NCBI GenBank assembly: GCA_017506865.1
Contig: JAFCMP010000521.1
Coordinates: forward strand, 558,001-622,000
Direction of reading: 5' to 3'
Source: Tribonema minus
Lineage: Eukaryota > Sar > Xanthophyceae > Tribonematales > Tribonemataceae
DNA length: 64,000 bases
The notes beneath the pieces were generated by a model. The model did no database searches and was not told the origin of the DNA. It worked only from the letters and a program-made list of their open reading frames with translations. The stretch's first letter is position 1, and each line of letters opens with the position of its first letter. Positions 52,569 through 64,000 of the stretch are shown here, piece after piece. The translations under genes and the position numbers were made by a program.

Positions 52569-55500
52569 ATGAGGACAGGGCGCTCTTCGCCGACCTGCTG
52601 CTTCAGCTGGCGGTCATCACAATACAGGCGCGCGTGCACAGGAGCCGCGCGCGCGCCGCCGCCGCCGCCGCCGAGGGGCACATGACGGCTCTGGCCGGCG
52701 CGCAAGCCGACACAGCCGCTGCACAGGCAAGCAGGGATGCCGCACACCAGCAACTTACAGCGCTGGTGGCGCTGCGCATGCGCGACAATGCAGACTTCCA
52801 GACGCTGCTCGCTGACGCCAGAGCCGAGGCCGCCATGACCGCCGCCGCTCTGGGGGTCGAGCGCGCCTCGCGCGGCGCGGACATCGCCGCCGCCGCCGCT
52901 GCCGCCGCCGCTGCTGCCGCTGCGCTCGACGAGGAGCACGCGGCGCGCGTCGACATGCAGCTTGTCATGGAGGAGAGCGCTACCGCCAGCGCCGCCGCTG
53001 CCGCCGCTGCTGCCGCTGCCGCGCTGGCCGAGTCGCAGGAGGCGCAGCTGACTGCTGCTGACGCGGCGGCTGCTGCGCGCGAGATCGTTGAGCTAGAGGC
53101 AATACTCGCTGAGGCCAAGGCCGAAGCTGCCGCTGCGCTGTCTGAGCTTGAAGACGAGAAGGCAGCGCGCCTCGATGCTGAGGCCGCACTGGAGGAAACC
53201 GCCGCCGGTGCCGCCAGCGCTGCCGCCACCGCAGCCGTCGCTTCTGCGGCTCTGCGGGTGGAGAGGGCGTCGTGGGAGGAGCACCGTGCTGCTACCGCCG
53301 CTGCGGCTGCTGCTGCTGCGACAGCTCTCGAGGACGAGCAGGCAGCGCGTGTCGATGCTGAGCTCGCGGTGGAGGAGAACGCCGCTGCTGCCGCCGCCGC
53401 TGCTGCCGCCGCCGCTGCTGCCGCCGCCGCCGCCGAAGCGGCGACGGAACTGCAAGCTGCTCATCTGGCGGCTGCGCGCGACATCGACCACCTGCAGGCC
53501 ATGATGAATGACGTCAAGGCCGCGGCTGCTGCGCACACTGCTGACCTGGTGGCAGAGCTCAACGAGGTGCGCGCGCAGCAGGCGGCGGCAGTGGCGGAGC
53601 TTCAAGCGGCGTGCGCTGCTCTCGAGGTCAGCAACGCTGAGACACTCAGCGCGCGCGCCGCTGCCGCCGCCGCTGATGCTCGGCGCCAGCAAGCGGAGGC
53701 GGCGGCGGCGGAGGCGGCGACAGAGCTCCAGGCGGCGCGCACTGCTCTCGAGGTCAGCAACACAGAGGCTGTCAGCGTGCGCGTCGCCGCCGCTGCTGCT
53801 GATGCTCAGCGCCAACAAGCAGAGGCGGCGGCGGCGGCGAGCGCTGCCACGGCTGCATCACTCGCAACCAAGCTCCAGGCGGCGCGGGACACGATCGCAG
53901 CCAAGCAGTGGGACGTTGCATGTGCTCAGGCGGCTGCAGCTGATGCTGAGCGCAAGTGCGCCGCTGCGGAGCGCGAGCTGGCCCAGGTCAAGACATCGAG
54001 CGCGGCAGATCTCAGCAAGGTGCACGGCGAGCTCACCCTCAGCAGGCTCCAGACTGCCGGCCTGCGTGGCTCTGTGAACGGACTGACGACAAAGCTATGC
54101 GCCGCCGAGGTCGCCAGCGCACGCGCGGCGGCGGCGCTCGAGCTGCACAAGATGGGCAGCGCGGCAAAGCTGGCATGCATGCGCGCAGCGGCGGACAGTA
54201 GCGACGGCGCCGCCGCTGCCGCCGCTGCCGCCGCCGCTGCCTCTGAGGACAAGCGCGCCGCCGCGGAGGCGGCGCTTGCGGATGCTCGCACAGCGCTCAG
54301 CGCGGCAGAGGACAACCGCGCAACGCTGCAGGGACAGCTCGACGCAACTGCCGCTCAGCTTATGGACGTACAGCGCCGGCTCACGGCGCGCCGCAGCAGT
54401 GCCGCGCGCGCCGCGCCTGCTGCTGAGGAGAACACCAAGCTGGCTGCCGAGAACGCGCGCCTTCTGGCGGAGAATAAGGCCCTGCGGTGCGCGCTAGAAG
54501 CTGCGCCATCGTGTGCGGACGCGCCCACGCCGGGGCCAGCGGTGGCGGCGGCGGCAGCGGCAGTGGTGGCGCCAGTGGCGGCAGCAGCGGCGGCGGCGGC
54601 AACAGCGGCTCCGGTCGTTGGTGAGAGTGCCATGCTGTCCGCAACTATTGACAAGGAGGATGGGGTCACCACAGAGCCGCTACCAGATGCGCCTGCACCG
54701 GCGGCGGCGGCGGCGGCGGCGGCGGTGACAGCGGCAGCAGAGGAGCACATCTTAGATGTGAACGCCAAGTCGGCCGCTACTATTGACAAGGAGGATGGGG
54801 TCACCACACAGCCGCTGCCAGCTGCGGCGACAACTGCGGTGGTGTGCGCCGATTGCGAGGAGGCAGTGGCGGCAGCGGCACCTGCAGCAGCGGCCGCGGA
54901 CGCGGCAGCAGCAGTTCAGGAGCACACACAGGCTCCCTCTACTGTTTTCACGGAGAGCTCAGCGGAGACAGTCAAGGAGGTACCAGCGGCGGTGGCCAGC
55001 GAAACGGCGGGGGAGACTGCGGAGGGGGTGTCAGCTTCGCCAGCACTGCAGGCGCCCGATACGGCGTCAGCCATCGAGAAAGGCGAGGATAAGAGCGCGA
55101 CAGCGGCGGCGGCAGCGACGGAGGCTGACGGGGCGCCGGCAGCAGCAGACTGCGGCGACAGCGCCGCTGCGGCCAGCGGTGCTCAGCCAGCCTCCGCAAC
55201 GCCGCCGCAGGATGACACGCCAGGGACAGACGCGAAAATGGGTCTCAAACGGCTGGCGGAGGAACGCCGCGCGCGCGTGGCGGCGAGGAAGGCGGCAGAG
55301 GCAGCCGAGCAGGCCGCCGCGCCTGATGACGCTGCCGTACTTTACTATAAGAAGAGAGCAGCAGCGACGTCGTCACCGGCGGAAGCGACGGCAGCAGCGG
55401 CGCAGCCACTGGCGGCAGCGGCGGCAGCAGCAGCAGCAGCAGGAGCGACGGCGGCGGCCGCGCAGGCGCCGGAGTCTGAGGCCCGTCGGCGCCGTCTTGG

Positions 55501-57806
55501 CGAGCGCGCGGCAGAGCACGAACTAGACAAGCTCATCCAGCAGGCGGATATGAATGCTTTCAAGGTGGCGCGCCAGTGGTCCGCCGCCCACGCGATGGAG
55601 CACTGGCACAGCGTCTACCTGAGCGCTGATGCGGAGGTGCGGGGGGACTCGCACAGGCGCGCCGTCAGCGACAGCGCGGCGATGAGGACGACACACGGTG
55701 TTGACGAGGTGAGGAGTGTGATGAGGTTGATTGCGATGCATGCACGCGTCTTCTGCATGGGTGTAGCGGTTGAGTAGTATGTAGATGCACGCACGCACCT
55801 AATAGTTTTTCAGCGACCACATCACACACAGCGCCCAACGTGCACTTGCAGCACGATGCCTTTGTGAGTCTCTTTCTGTGCGTGCGGAGCGATGCTTCAC
55901 CTTGAAACCAGCCAGGTCGCCGAGCAGGTCGGCGGCGACGCTCCTGATGGTCTTGCAGCGGCCACTAAATAGATGCGCAGCACATGCACTACGAGACTCT
56001 CCTTTGCGTGCGGAAAGGTACTTCACCTTGAAACCAGGAAGATCGCTGAGCAGACGCCCCTGATGGTCTTGCAGCGGCCGCCGAGCACGCGGCAGCGCAC
56101 GCCGCCGCCGACGCAGCAGCGCACGCCGCCGCCGACGCAGCAGCATGCCAATTCTACAGCGCCACCTTGCCGATCTGTTCAAGCCTTGCGTGAACCCCGC
56201 GCGAACCCCCAGTGCGTGCACCTTCAAAAGCCTGGATGCATAGAGCAGAGTCGTCTCCTGCATGTATGGCGCTCTCAGCGTCGATGCGTAGACCATCAAC
56301 TTCTCCTCACAAGCTAGAGACCTTGCGCCAATGTACTTACTTGCGCTACTGTGCCGTCGTTTGCGCAGGACGCGCAGCGGCTGCCGCGCTGCAGCTCCGC
56401 GCCGCGCAGCACGCTGCGCTTTGCCAGCGACGAGCGGCTTGACAAAGTGCTGCTGTACGACAAGAAGCTGCCCGTCACCAAGCTGACGGCTGAGTGCAGT
56501 CAAGACGCACAAGATGTAGCCCCTGCTGCCGCGGCGGAGAACACCAAGGAGGACACGACGGCGGCGGCGGCGGCGGCGCTGGCAGCAGCCGCGGCGCCGG
56601 CGGCAGCAGCGGCGGCGGCGGCGCTTGCAGCAGCCGCGGCGCCAGCGGCAGCAGCGGCAGCAGAGGCGGTGACGACAGCGACTGCGACCCAGACTGGTGC
56701 CAGTACCAGAACGATGAGCGTAGCAGCATTCATGCAGATGAAGCAGAAGGCTGCCGCTGTACGCAAGGTGAGTGCTGTGACGGCTGTCCATGGCACACCA
56801 TTTGTTATTGAGTATGGCGCACTCTTAAAGTTGAAGTACCATGTCTGCCACCGGACTAGCGTCCCAGGGGCGTATAGATTCAAAGCATGAGCTGAAGTAC
56901 CTGAATATGCATGCATCGTGTTGTGCATGTGTGCAGGTGTTTGCGAGCAGGTGAACTGCAGTACAACTGCATGCTTCTCGGGGGTTTGGCCTCTGCAGCT
57001 GGCGGCTCTATCGTTACATACCTGCCCCATTTTAGCATATGACACGGGCATGTGTGTAGACAACCTGTTTCTTAGCCGCAACACCTTTATATTTTCAAAC
57101 TCCATCATCTCACGCATAGCAACATGCTCCTCCCCCGCAACCCACTGCCCAGGATGTCAAGAACGTTCCTCGCGAGAGAGTGGAAGAAGACAGTTCTCCA
57201 GCATCGCCGACACCCACAATTGGCGACCGGATGGACGCTCTCAATGCGGAGATGCAACGAGCGCGCAATGACGTTGCGCTGCAGGAGCCGCCACGTCAGA
57301 TCCGTGACTCGCTGTCGCCGGTGCGGGAGAGAGTGCGCCACTTCAGCAGTGGCGGCGGCAGCAGCAACAGCAGCAGCAGCAGCAGCAGTGGCAGCGGCAG
57401 TGGCGGCGGCAGCAGCGGCGCCGCTGCAGCGGCTGGCGACAGCGGCCGGGGGCGCACCCGCACGCGCTCGTTAGCGGACGTCTTCGCCATGCTCAGGCAG
57501 GCCGAGCAGGGCAACAGCGGCACCGTGCATGACTCCACCATGGGTGCCAGTTTCGATGAAGACACTGAGACGGCGGCGCGCAGCGCAGCGGGCAGCGAGG
57601 TGCGGCTTGCGCCCTGGCAGATCTTTGGGTCGCTGTCGCCAGTGCGTGACAGGGTCAAGCACCTGTGCACCGTCTTGCAAGGCAGCGGTGCTTGCAGCAG
57701 CACCCACAGCAACAGCACCAGCAGCAACAAGGAGGAAGTCGAAGAGGCGGCCGCGCTCTGTGCGAGCGCGTGCACGCGTGGCAGTAATGCCACCGGCAGC
57801 AGCAGC

Positions 57807-57843
<37 letters not shown>

Positions 57844-58349
57844 GCGGCGGCGACGGCGACGGAAGCGGCAGCGGCACCCCTGTGCCTGTCGTTGATGCCG
57901 CCGCTGCATTCTCATCCCTCAAGCCTCGCCCAGCGACCCTTGCCAGCGACGCCGCTGCTGAGGGCCACAGCAGCGGCGCTCAGGAGGGCAGGGGGTCTGC
58001 TGGGCGAGCCCCTCCCCCCGCACTGGGGACGGGGGGGGGCTTGGGGGATGATGGGGTGAGATTCATTCAGACTCCCCTCTGTACAGTCCCCCAAACCAAC
58101 ATGCTTATACATGATACTTCTCATTGTCAACGGGTCACTTCTTTCAGTGGGTCACTTCTTTCAGAGGACTGGAAGTTCTTGACTGGTGACTTCATGCTAT
58201 GTGTGGCCTCCTGCCTGCCCTGTCTCAACTCTCTGCATCTGTCCGCAGCATCTTTATGCGGTTGCTTCAGCAGGCATGCATACTGCACAATGCGTTTACG
58301 GCCTTGTGGTTCAGGCAGTGAGATGTCAAAACACTGGGTTATTATGTGA
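52569..58349 (+). CDS. Giant Ala-rich coiled-coil protein with IQ-like motif (5' exon missing, 3' end uncertain)
   Basis: Exon 52569-55708 begins after a CACAG acceptor in phase 1, so an earlier exon exists. It joins in phase 0 to 56369-56767 and then to an exon starting at 57152. The first exon codes about 1046 residues: LQLAVITIQARVHRSRARA resembles an IQ calmodulin-binding motif. Long Ala/Glu/Arg heptad-rich repeats follow (ELQAARTALEVSN and DAQRQQAEAAAAA, repeated), giving a probable extended coiled coil, then Ala/Pro/Thr-rich linker with a repeated SATIDKEDGVTTEPLP motif. Exon 2 has TLRFASDERLDKVLLYDKKL. Exon 3 has repeated RDSLSPVRERVRHF / GSLSPVRDRVKHL motifs and Ser/Gly runs. The frame is open to 58349, but a GTGAGA donor at 58056 may end the exon. 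I infer a cytoskeletal or structural role; no family is recognised. Confidence 0.6.
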
Positions 58350-58729
58350 AGCGGATGCTCACTACAGTACATTCTTGCCACGTTGACATGCCATGTGATC
58401 TGCAGCCTAATGTACACATCTGTTTGTTCAGTGCAGTTTTGGCTGGATGGTTGAAGCCAATATGGTTGTGATTACAACTAGCAACTTGTTATTTCCATTC
58501 CTTTCTCAATAAGAAGCATAGGCCTAGACAGGTTCTATGTTTGTGATGTGGGGATTACAAAAACAGAGGAGTCTACTTCCAGCTTGGTTTACCCCAGGTT
58601 ACTAGCATGCTACTCGCGAAACGTCGCCGCTGGAACGCTGCCGGAAGGCGTTTGCTCCTGCGCCTTAGATTCCCGCAGGCGGCAACCGCATGAAAACCAT
58701 TCAGCCATGAGATGAGTGCGAGTGCAGTG

Positions 58730-59620
58730 TGCGTGTGATGATGTTGCACTGCAGTTGCCCCCGGGGCAGATCCATGGCTCTCTGTTGCCGGTGCGGGACA
58801 GAGTGTGCCAGATGAGCAGCAGCAGCGTTGGGGGCACCTGCAGCAACAACAGCAGCAGCAGCAGCAGCAGCAGTACGGTAGTGACAGCGGCACCGCTGCA
58901 GCGGCTGGAGAGAGCGGCCGGGGGCGCACCAACACGCTCGGTGACAGATGTGTTTGCCATGCTCAGGGAGGCAGCGCATGACGAGCAGTGCAACCGCGGC
59001 AGCGCGCGCACGCCCAGCCTTGATGCTAGCAAGGACGACAACAGTGAGACAGCGGCGCTCAGCGCAGCACACAGCGAGGGACGGCTTACCACAGTTAGGC
59101 ACATCTACGGGGTCACTGTTGTCAGTGCGCGACCGGATAAAGCACCTGTGCGCCGGCATTAGCAGCGGCAACGGCGGCGGCGGCGGCGGCGATGGAAGCA
59201 GTAGCGGTGCCTCTGTGCCTGTCGTGATACCGCTGCCGCACACTAATCTCTCAAGCCTCACTGCCTGAGCCGCCGTTGCCGCTGCTAATACCGGTGCACT
59301 GGTGCTTTATCCGGTCGCGCACTGACAACAGTGACCCCGTAGGTGGGGCGGCCTGGGGCACGCCGCGTCTCGCTGCGCGCTGCGTTGCGCGCCGCCGTCT
59401 CCATGTCGTCGTCCTTGCTGGAACCAAAGCTGGAGTCACGCAGCACGGTGCCGCTGTTGCGCTGCTCATTTTGCGCTGCCTCCCTGAGCATGGCAAATAC
59501 ATCGGTCACCGAGCGTGTGCGGGTGCGCCCCCCGCCGCTGTCTCCAGCCGCTGCAGCGGCGCCGCAACTGCTGCCGCCTTAGCCACTGTCACTGCTGCTG
59601 CTGCTGCTATTTCATGTGCA
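58730..59620. repeat. Inverted duplication of the coiled-coil gene's third exon
   Basis: The plus strand at about 58740-59175 encodes a decayed copy of exon 3 (SLLPVRDRVCQ, TDVFAMLREAAHDEQ). The complement of about 59270-59590 encodes a second (TDVFAMLREAAQNEQ). The arms pair over about 300 bp around a GGC-rich loop near 59,180-59,265, including GGGTCACTGTTGTCAGTGCGC / GCGCACTGACAACAGTGACCC. Frames are shifted relative to the parent, so these are pseudo-copies. Confidence 0.8.
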
Positions 59621-60272
59621 GCGCCGCCTCTGCTGGTGCAGCTGCCATACCATCTGCCGTCTTCCCCACCGTTTCAGTGGCTGCGGTGGGGTAGCGCCTC
59701 AAGAGTTGGGGTATTGATGTGACCATCAGCACTCCCTGGAGGTGGACATGCGCCGCTGCCCACCGTCTGCGTCAGCTGAAGCAACCACCGTGTCACGACT
59801 CGTGCACTCCAATAAGTGACCCCCAATACGAGGTTTTCACCTCTACACCCGGCGACATCCGAAGAGCAGCGTCGAACATCCACTTCCAACCTCAGCCACT
59901 GAGCATGACAGGTGTTTTTGAGAGAGCAAGAGTTCATCCGACAAGTTTTGATCCCTCAAGATGATCCTCCTGGGCCAGATCTTGGTGGCTGTCACCCCCA
60001 TCTGCGACAAGGCCTCCAACTGTAAAATTCCTATCTGGCGCCCATCAAGACGTCACGATCTCTTAGACTTTGCACCGTCCAGCACGCCTGCAAGTATTGC
60101 AGGCGCGATCCAATCCCCCATAGTACACATCATCACAGGAGTATTGCAGGAGTACAGCCGCGCGGCCGCGTTTTCGACAAGAGGCTTATTAAGACGCCTG
60201 ATCTTGATCTTTGCGGAAGATACTCGGATATCCTATTGACACGGAGCGGAGCTGTGGCTGCAACAGCTGATC
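59620..60272. other. Upstream region of the apyrase gene
   Basis: No gene is recognised. A 92-codon plus-strand frame at 59961-60239 (MILLGQILVAVTPICD...) ends 33 bp before the apyrase start, but has no family signature and may be chance. The apyrase promoter is presumably here. Confidence 0.4.
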
Positions 60273-63200
60273 ATGGCGCCGCGTCGGCCGCTTCCTGCGG
60301 CGCCCGGAGTGCTGCAGCGGCTGCTGCTGGCTGCATCATGTCTTGCGGCAGCAGTATCGGCCAAGAGCAGCCTGCTGGACACAAGCGCAGTGGCACACGG
60401 CATGATCATTGACGCTGGGAGCGGCGGGTCTCGTCTGCATGTGTTTCGCTGGGGCTCGCGGCAGTTCGACTCGGCGCCGCCACCCATCTCCTACCCTTTC
60501 TCCAACAATGACTGGTGCAACAGGCTGAGACCCGGCATTTCATCCTATGCAGGTGCAACATCTTCGCTTGTTCTGCCATAGGGTCCGTTTTTTATACCTC
60601 TTCGCTAACAGTGTTGTCATGCAGTGTCAAGAGAGCTGTGCTGAGAGTCGTCCATCTGTGCACTAGCAAGTTCTCATGATCACCTGAGAGGCCGAAGCAG
60701 ACGCTGCAGGACCCACACGTCTCCGCCGTTGTTCTGATCCTTGGTTAGACTACCTCTTGCACCGTGAGTGCCGACATCATCACGAACAATTAGCCCAGCT
60801 AAGCACGACAGCGGGCACATCAACGCACACTCTCAATCATGCTGTTGGCTTCTACACCATAATTAAGATAGGACAGAATGGGGTGGGTCACTATGTGCAC
60901 CGTGCACTCTTGGTTCTCGGCCTACTCTGCGTACATATTAACCACAGAAACATCCCGGATAGACCTAACGTTTTCAAAAGCCGCCATTATTGTGCAAACT
61001 TTGTTTTAACGAAAGACATATTCAAACTTTAATCGCAGCGCAACACATCATGTTCGTAATAAGAGTGCGCCTATGATGCCACCTTCATCAATATGTTGAC
61101 TTGCTGATTGCTGCGCTGCACTACTGCTAGTGATGTGCTGAAGGATTACCAGTTGCTGTGAACATGAGTGCCGTCTGCCAAACTCCCAGTACACTTCAGC
61201 ACCAGAGGTGCGTCGGCACGGCATTTAAACATGGACTGTTGGGAAGCAGCGCGCACTACAACTGCTAATGGCGCTGAAGCGTGCATGCCCGCAGCAGTCA
61301 CACCCGTACACACACACATCCACGCATGTGTGCATAATCACGCATACGCATACCCACATGACGCATACGCGTACACGCATACCCATACGCGCGCGCACTG
61401 CAGACCACCCGCAGGACGTCGGACAGTCCCTCAAACCACTGGTCGACTTTGCGAAAACGATCCTCAAGGACCACGAGGAGGACTGGCACAAGTACCCCAT
61501 CTACCTGCGCGCGACTGCTGGCATGCGCCAGCTGGAGCCGACGAAGCGCGTCGCGGTTCTGGACGCTATTCGGGACTACTTGGGGGGTCCGGAGTGCCCG
61601 TTCCACTTTGAGTACCACTACGTGCGCGTCTTGGCCGGTGCGCACCCATGATTCGGCAGCGTGGTGACTGTTACGTTGCAGTGCTCAGCGACAGTTGCTG
61701 TAACTGTGTTGTTGAGGGGGTGCCTGCAGATGTCGAAGAGTAGCCTCAATCCTTCAAACATGTTTCGCAGCGTCCATGCGCACCTGTCAGCGCGTGGCAG
61801 CTGGCTGACAACCTCTGGGAGCAAGTTACTGTTTGCGGCGCGTCTCTCATCTTGTTGGCAGGCCAGTGTACTCAGTGCACTGCAGAGTCACGGGGGCTGC
61901 CTGGGCTGGCGTTAGCATTTGGTGCTGTTCTGGCTGCTCGTTGTAAACTAAGGCACGACTTCAGCTGAGTTGTCGCCCATTGCCAGAACTTCATGTTCAA
62001 CTTCAAATGTGTGACCGTGCCCCGCTGCGCCCCCGAGCACAGGCGAGGAGGAGGGCGTGTACGGCTGGGCCGCCGTCAACTTCCTGCGCGGCGACCTGCT
62101 GCCGAGCTCGGACGGCGCGGGCACGGCGGCGTCGGCAAGCACCGTCGGCGCGCTGGACATGGGCGGCGCGTCCACGCAGATCTCCTTCTTCCGCCCGGAC
62201 CAGGACATCATGGTGAGGGGCGCCTCTGTGTGTGTGTGTGATGAGAGTGCATGTTCAAGTTGAAGTTTACGACCGTCGGCGCGCTAGACATGGGCGGCGC
62301 GTCGACGCAGATCTCCTTCTTCCACCCGGACCAGGACATCATGGTGAGGAGCGTCGCCGTGCCGATAAGTTCTGTAGCGGTTTATGGGGGGGGGGGGGGC
62401 ATGCTCAATTGAGAAGTTCACGACGGACGGGGCGGTGGGCGAGGGCGGCGCCTCATTGGCGCATCATCTTCTTCCTTTGTCCGGACTAGGATGTAAGTTG
62501 CGGCTAACCATCCCTTGTCACCTGGAGCTGTACGATCTTTTGATTCGTTTTCATGTAAGGGTGAGGGGCGGGCGTCCCCGCGTGCCGAGAGTGTTGTAGT
62601 GTCGTGAAGGCTGTGTGCATGTTTGAATTGCAGCTTGCTTTGCTGGGTGCAGGGGCAATCGTTGCAGCGCGCACGTCAGAGAAGAAATTGCCGGACTCTT
62701 CAGCGCTGTCCACATCCTCTCGCTGTAATTTCTCTTGCCCCTGAAGCAGCCTCTGACAGCCCTCGCTGCGCACGTGCCAAACGCTTCCAGCACGATGGCA
62801 TTGATATCACCCGCAACGCGACGTGCGCAATGCACACGTCACAGAATCCCCCCCCCCCCTCCCCCCCCCCCGCCCCTCCCCCGCCGGCCGCCAGAGCAAC
62901 CTCTTCAAGCTCCAGATCGGCTCCCAGAAGCACTGGAACGTATACACGCACTCCTTCCTCGGCTTCGGCGAGGCCGCCATGCGCATGCGCCTCGACCAGC
63001 TCCTGGTGGATAGCGCCAACGGCCTCGCGCCGCACGCGCGCGCGCTGCTCGCGCTGCGCGCCGCCGCCGCCGGCGCGGACCCCCCCGCAACCGTCCGCCT
63101 CACGGACGACCGCTTCGGGGACTCGGTGGACGTGCCGGTGCACCCGCACGACCGCCTGCGCCGCCGCCTTTCAATCGCGGCGACGGCGGCAGCGCCAGCG

Positions 63201-64000
63201 GAAATTGCGGCGGCAGCTGCGGCGCCGGCGGCGCGCGCGCTGCGGCAGCAGGCGGCGGAGGACGCCAGCGAAGACGGCGACGAGGTGGAGGCGGAGGGGG
63301 CGGACACCGTGGCGGTGGCGGCGGGCGTGGACATCGCCGCGCTGCCGGCGGTGGAGAGCCCGTGCCTGTTCCGCGGCGCGCCGCGCTTCGCGTTCACCGC
63401 GGCGGACGGCGTCGAGTGAGTACGGTAGCCGCGCCCGCCCTGGGCATTCGTGCTTTCATTCGCGCTTCCTGCCTGTGACTGTGCAGTATGTGACGTCCTG
63501 GCGCCAGAGCGTTCTGCTGACGTCAGCGTCCCGCGACATCTGCCGGTGGTATGCGCCTTTGAATTGCTGCCTGGTGATGTGGTGGAGCGCTGCCATGTAT
63601 GGTGTGGCGGCAGCCGCCTCGTCCCCCGCCCCCCCCCGCCCCCCCCCCCCCCGCGCACTCACCCGGCATGCACACCAATGCAATGCTCATCGCCCCTTCT
63701 GCGTGCTGCCCAGAACCCCCCCCCCCCCCCCCCCCAGCGCGCCCATCAAACATACACATCAGCGCTCAACGCCGCGTGGCACCCCCTCGCCCGCCCCCCC
63801 CCCCCGCCTAGATACGCCTTCGTGCCCGCGGCGGGCGGCGTGAGCTTCGAGGCGTGCCGCGCGTCCATGCTGCCGCTGCTCAACAAGCGCTACAACGCGT
63901 GGTGCGACGTCGCCTTCAACGGCCAGTGCTCCATGTCGGGCATCTACCAGCCCGCGGTGCCGCGCAACGTCACCTTCTACGCGTTCTCGGGGTTCCGCCG
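60273..64000 (+). CDS. GDA1/CD39-family nucleoside diphosphatase (apyrase), 3' end beyond window
   Basis: Exons 60273-60552, 61404-61637, 62043-62212, 62895-63415 and 63812 to the edge join in phase. The protein starts with a signal sequence or anchor (LLLAASCLAAAVSA). All four main apyrase conserved regions are visible: ACR1 MIIDAGSGGSRLHVF (GDA1-type), ACR2 YLRATAGMRQL, ACR3 EEEGVYGWAAVNF with the catalytic Glu, and ACR4 ALDMGGASTQI. IGSQKHWNVYTHSFLGFG follows. Exon 4 adds an Ala/Glu-rich insert (EDASEDGDEVEAEG) unusual for the family, then ESPCLFRGAPRFAF. Exon 5 has NGQCSMSGIYQP and TFYAFSGF. Members hydrolyse nucleoside di- and triphosphates in the Golgi/ER lumen or outside the cell; location here is inferred. 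The C-terminal region is off the right edge. Confidence 0.92.
62268..62350 (+). repeat. Copy of the donor edge of apyrase exon 3 (parent 62043-62212)
   Basis: ACCGTCGGCGCGCTAGACATG through GGCGGCGCGTCGACGCAGATCTCC to GACATCATGGTGAGG repeats 62141-62218 with a few changes (Arg codon CGC changed to CAC). It retains the ACR4 motif LDMGGASTQI and the GT donor. A third, badly decayed copy may lie at 62410-62500. Confidence 0.9.

Noticed and set aside
52603..53229. Ser/Ala-rich minus-strand frame opposite the coiled-coil exon
   Set aside because: A GCN-rich coding strand keeps the opposite strand open; it has no independent signals.
59961..60239. 92-codon frame upstream of the apyrase
   Set aside because: No family signature, and it ends just before a well-supported signal-peptide start; treated as chance or leader.

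Overview
The window is nuclear DNA from a GC-rich, intron-rich eukaryote, most likely an alga with a red-lineage (secondary) plastid. The evidence is eukaryotic spliced genes, interstitial TTAGGG-type telomeric repeats, and AT-rich inserts carrying fragments of plastid genes (ftsH, sufC, acsF, ccs1, psbB, psaA/B-like) and mitochondrial cox1. A haptophyte fits best, but the sequence alone does not prove it.

Layout. (1) 1-17,303, minus strand: a gene for an FMN-binding glutamate-synthase-family protein with a mitochondrial-type presequence. Thirteen exons can be joined in phase; the 3' end lies off the left edge. Three or four of its introns carry organelle-like DNA. (2) 17,407-18,229, plus: a two-exon LYR-motif protein sharing a 103-bp divergent promoter with gene 1. 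(3) 18,230-21,008: spacer with a 1.35-kb Tc1/mariner-type TIR element (19,185-20,533). (4) 21,009-~23,325, minus: a poorly resolved Gly/Ala-rich, probably secreted protein with a ricin-B-like C-terminus. (5) ~24,234-36,946, minus: a SEL1L/HRD3-type ERAD scaffold with signal peptide and Sel1 repeats, 11 exons. (6) 37,384-44,379, plus: a NOT4-like RING finger protein with acidic/coiled MIU-like segments, 7 exons. (7) 46,479-47,795, minus: an intronless Q-rich protein with a SAP-like segment and an AT-hook-like motif. (8) ~52,569-58,349, plus: a very long Ala-rich coiled-coil protein with an IQ-like motif and repeated SLSPVR motifs. (9) 60,273-64,000+, plus: a GDA1/CD39 apyrase, running off the right edge.

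The most striking pattern is shared by most of the multi-exon genes. The edge of an exon, with its splice site and a little flanking intron, is present as one to six extra degenerate tandem copies inside the adjacent intron. These arrays account for much of the intron length and were found at more than fifteen exon edges. Other recurring features are GC-AG introns, polypyrimidine tracts made of C homopolymers, and a TTGAAGTTGAAGT motif near splice junctions.

Functionally, the genes are unlinked housekeeping and secretory functions (Fe-S/mitochondrial accessory, ERAD, ubiquitin ligase, endomembrane nucleotidase). Nothing suggests an operon or a defence island. Exon joins were made by hand from splice consensus, reading phase and protein-family similarity; none has been checked against transcripts.
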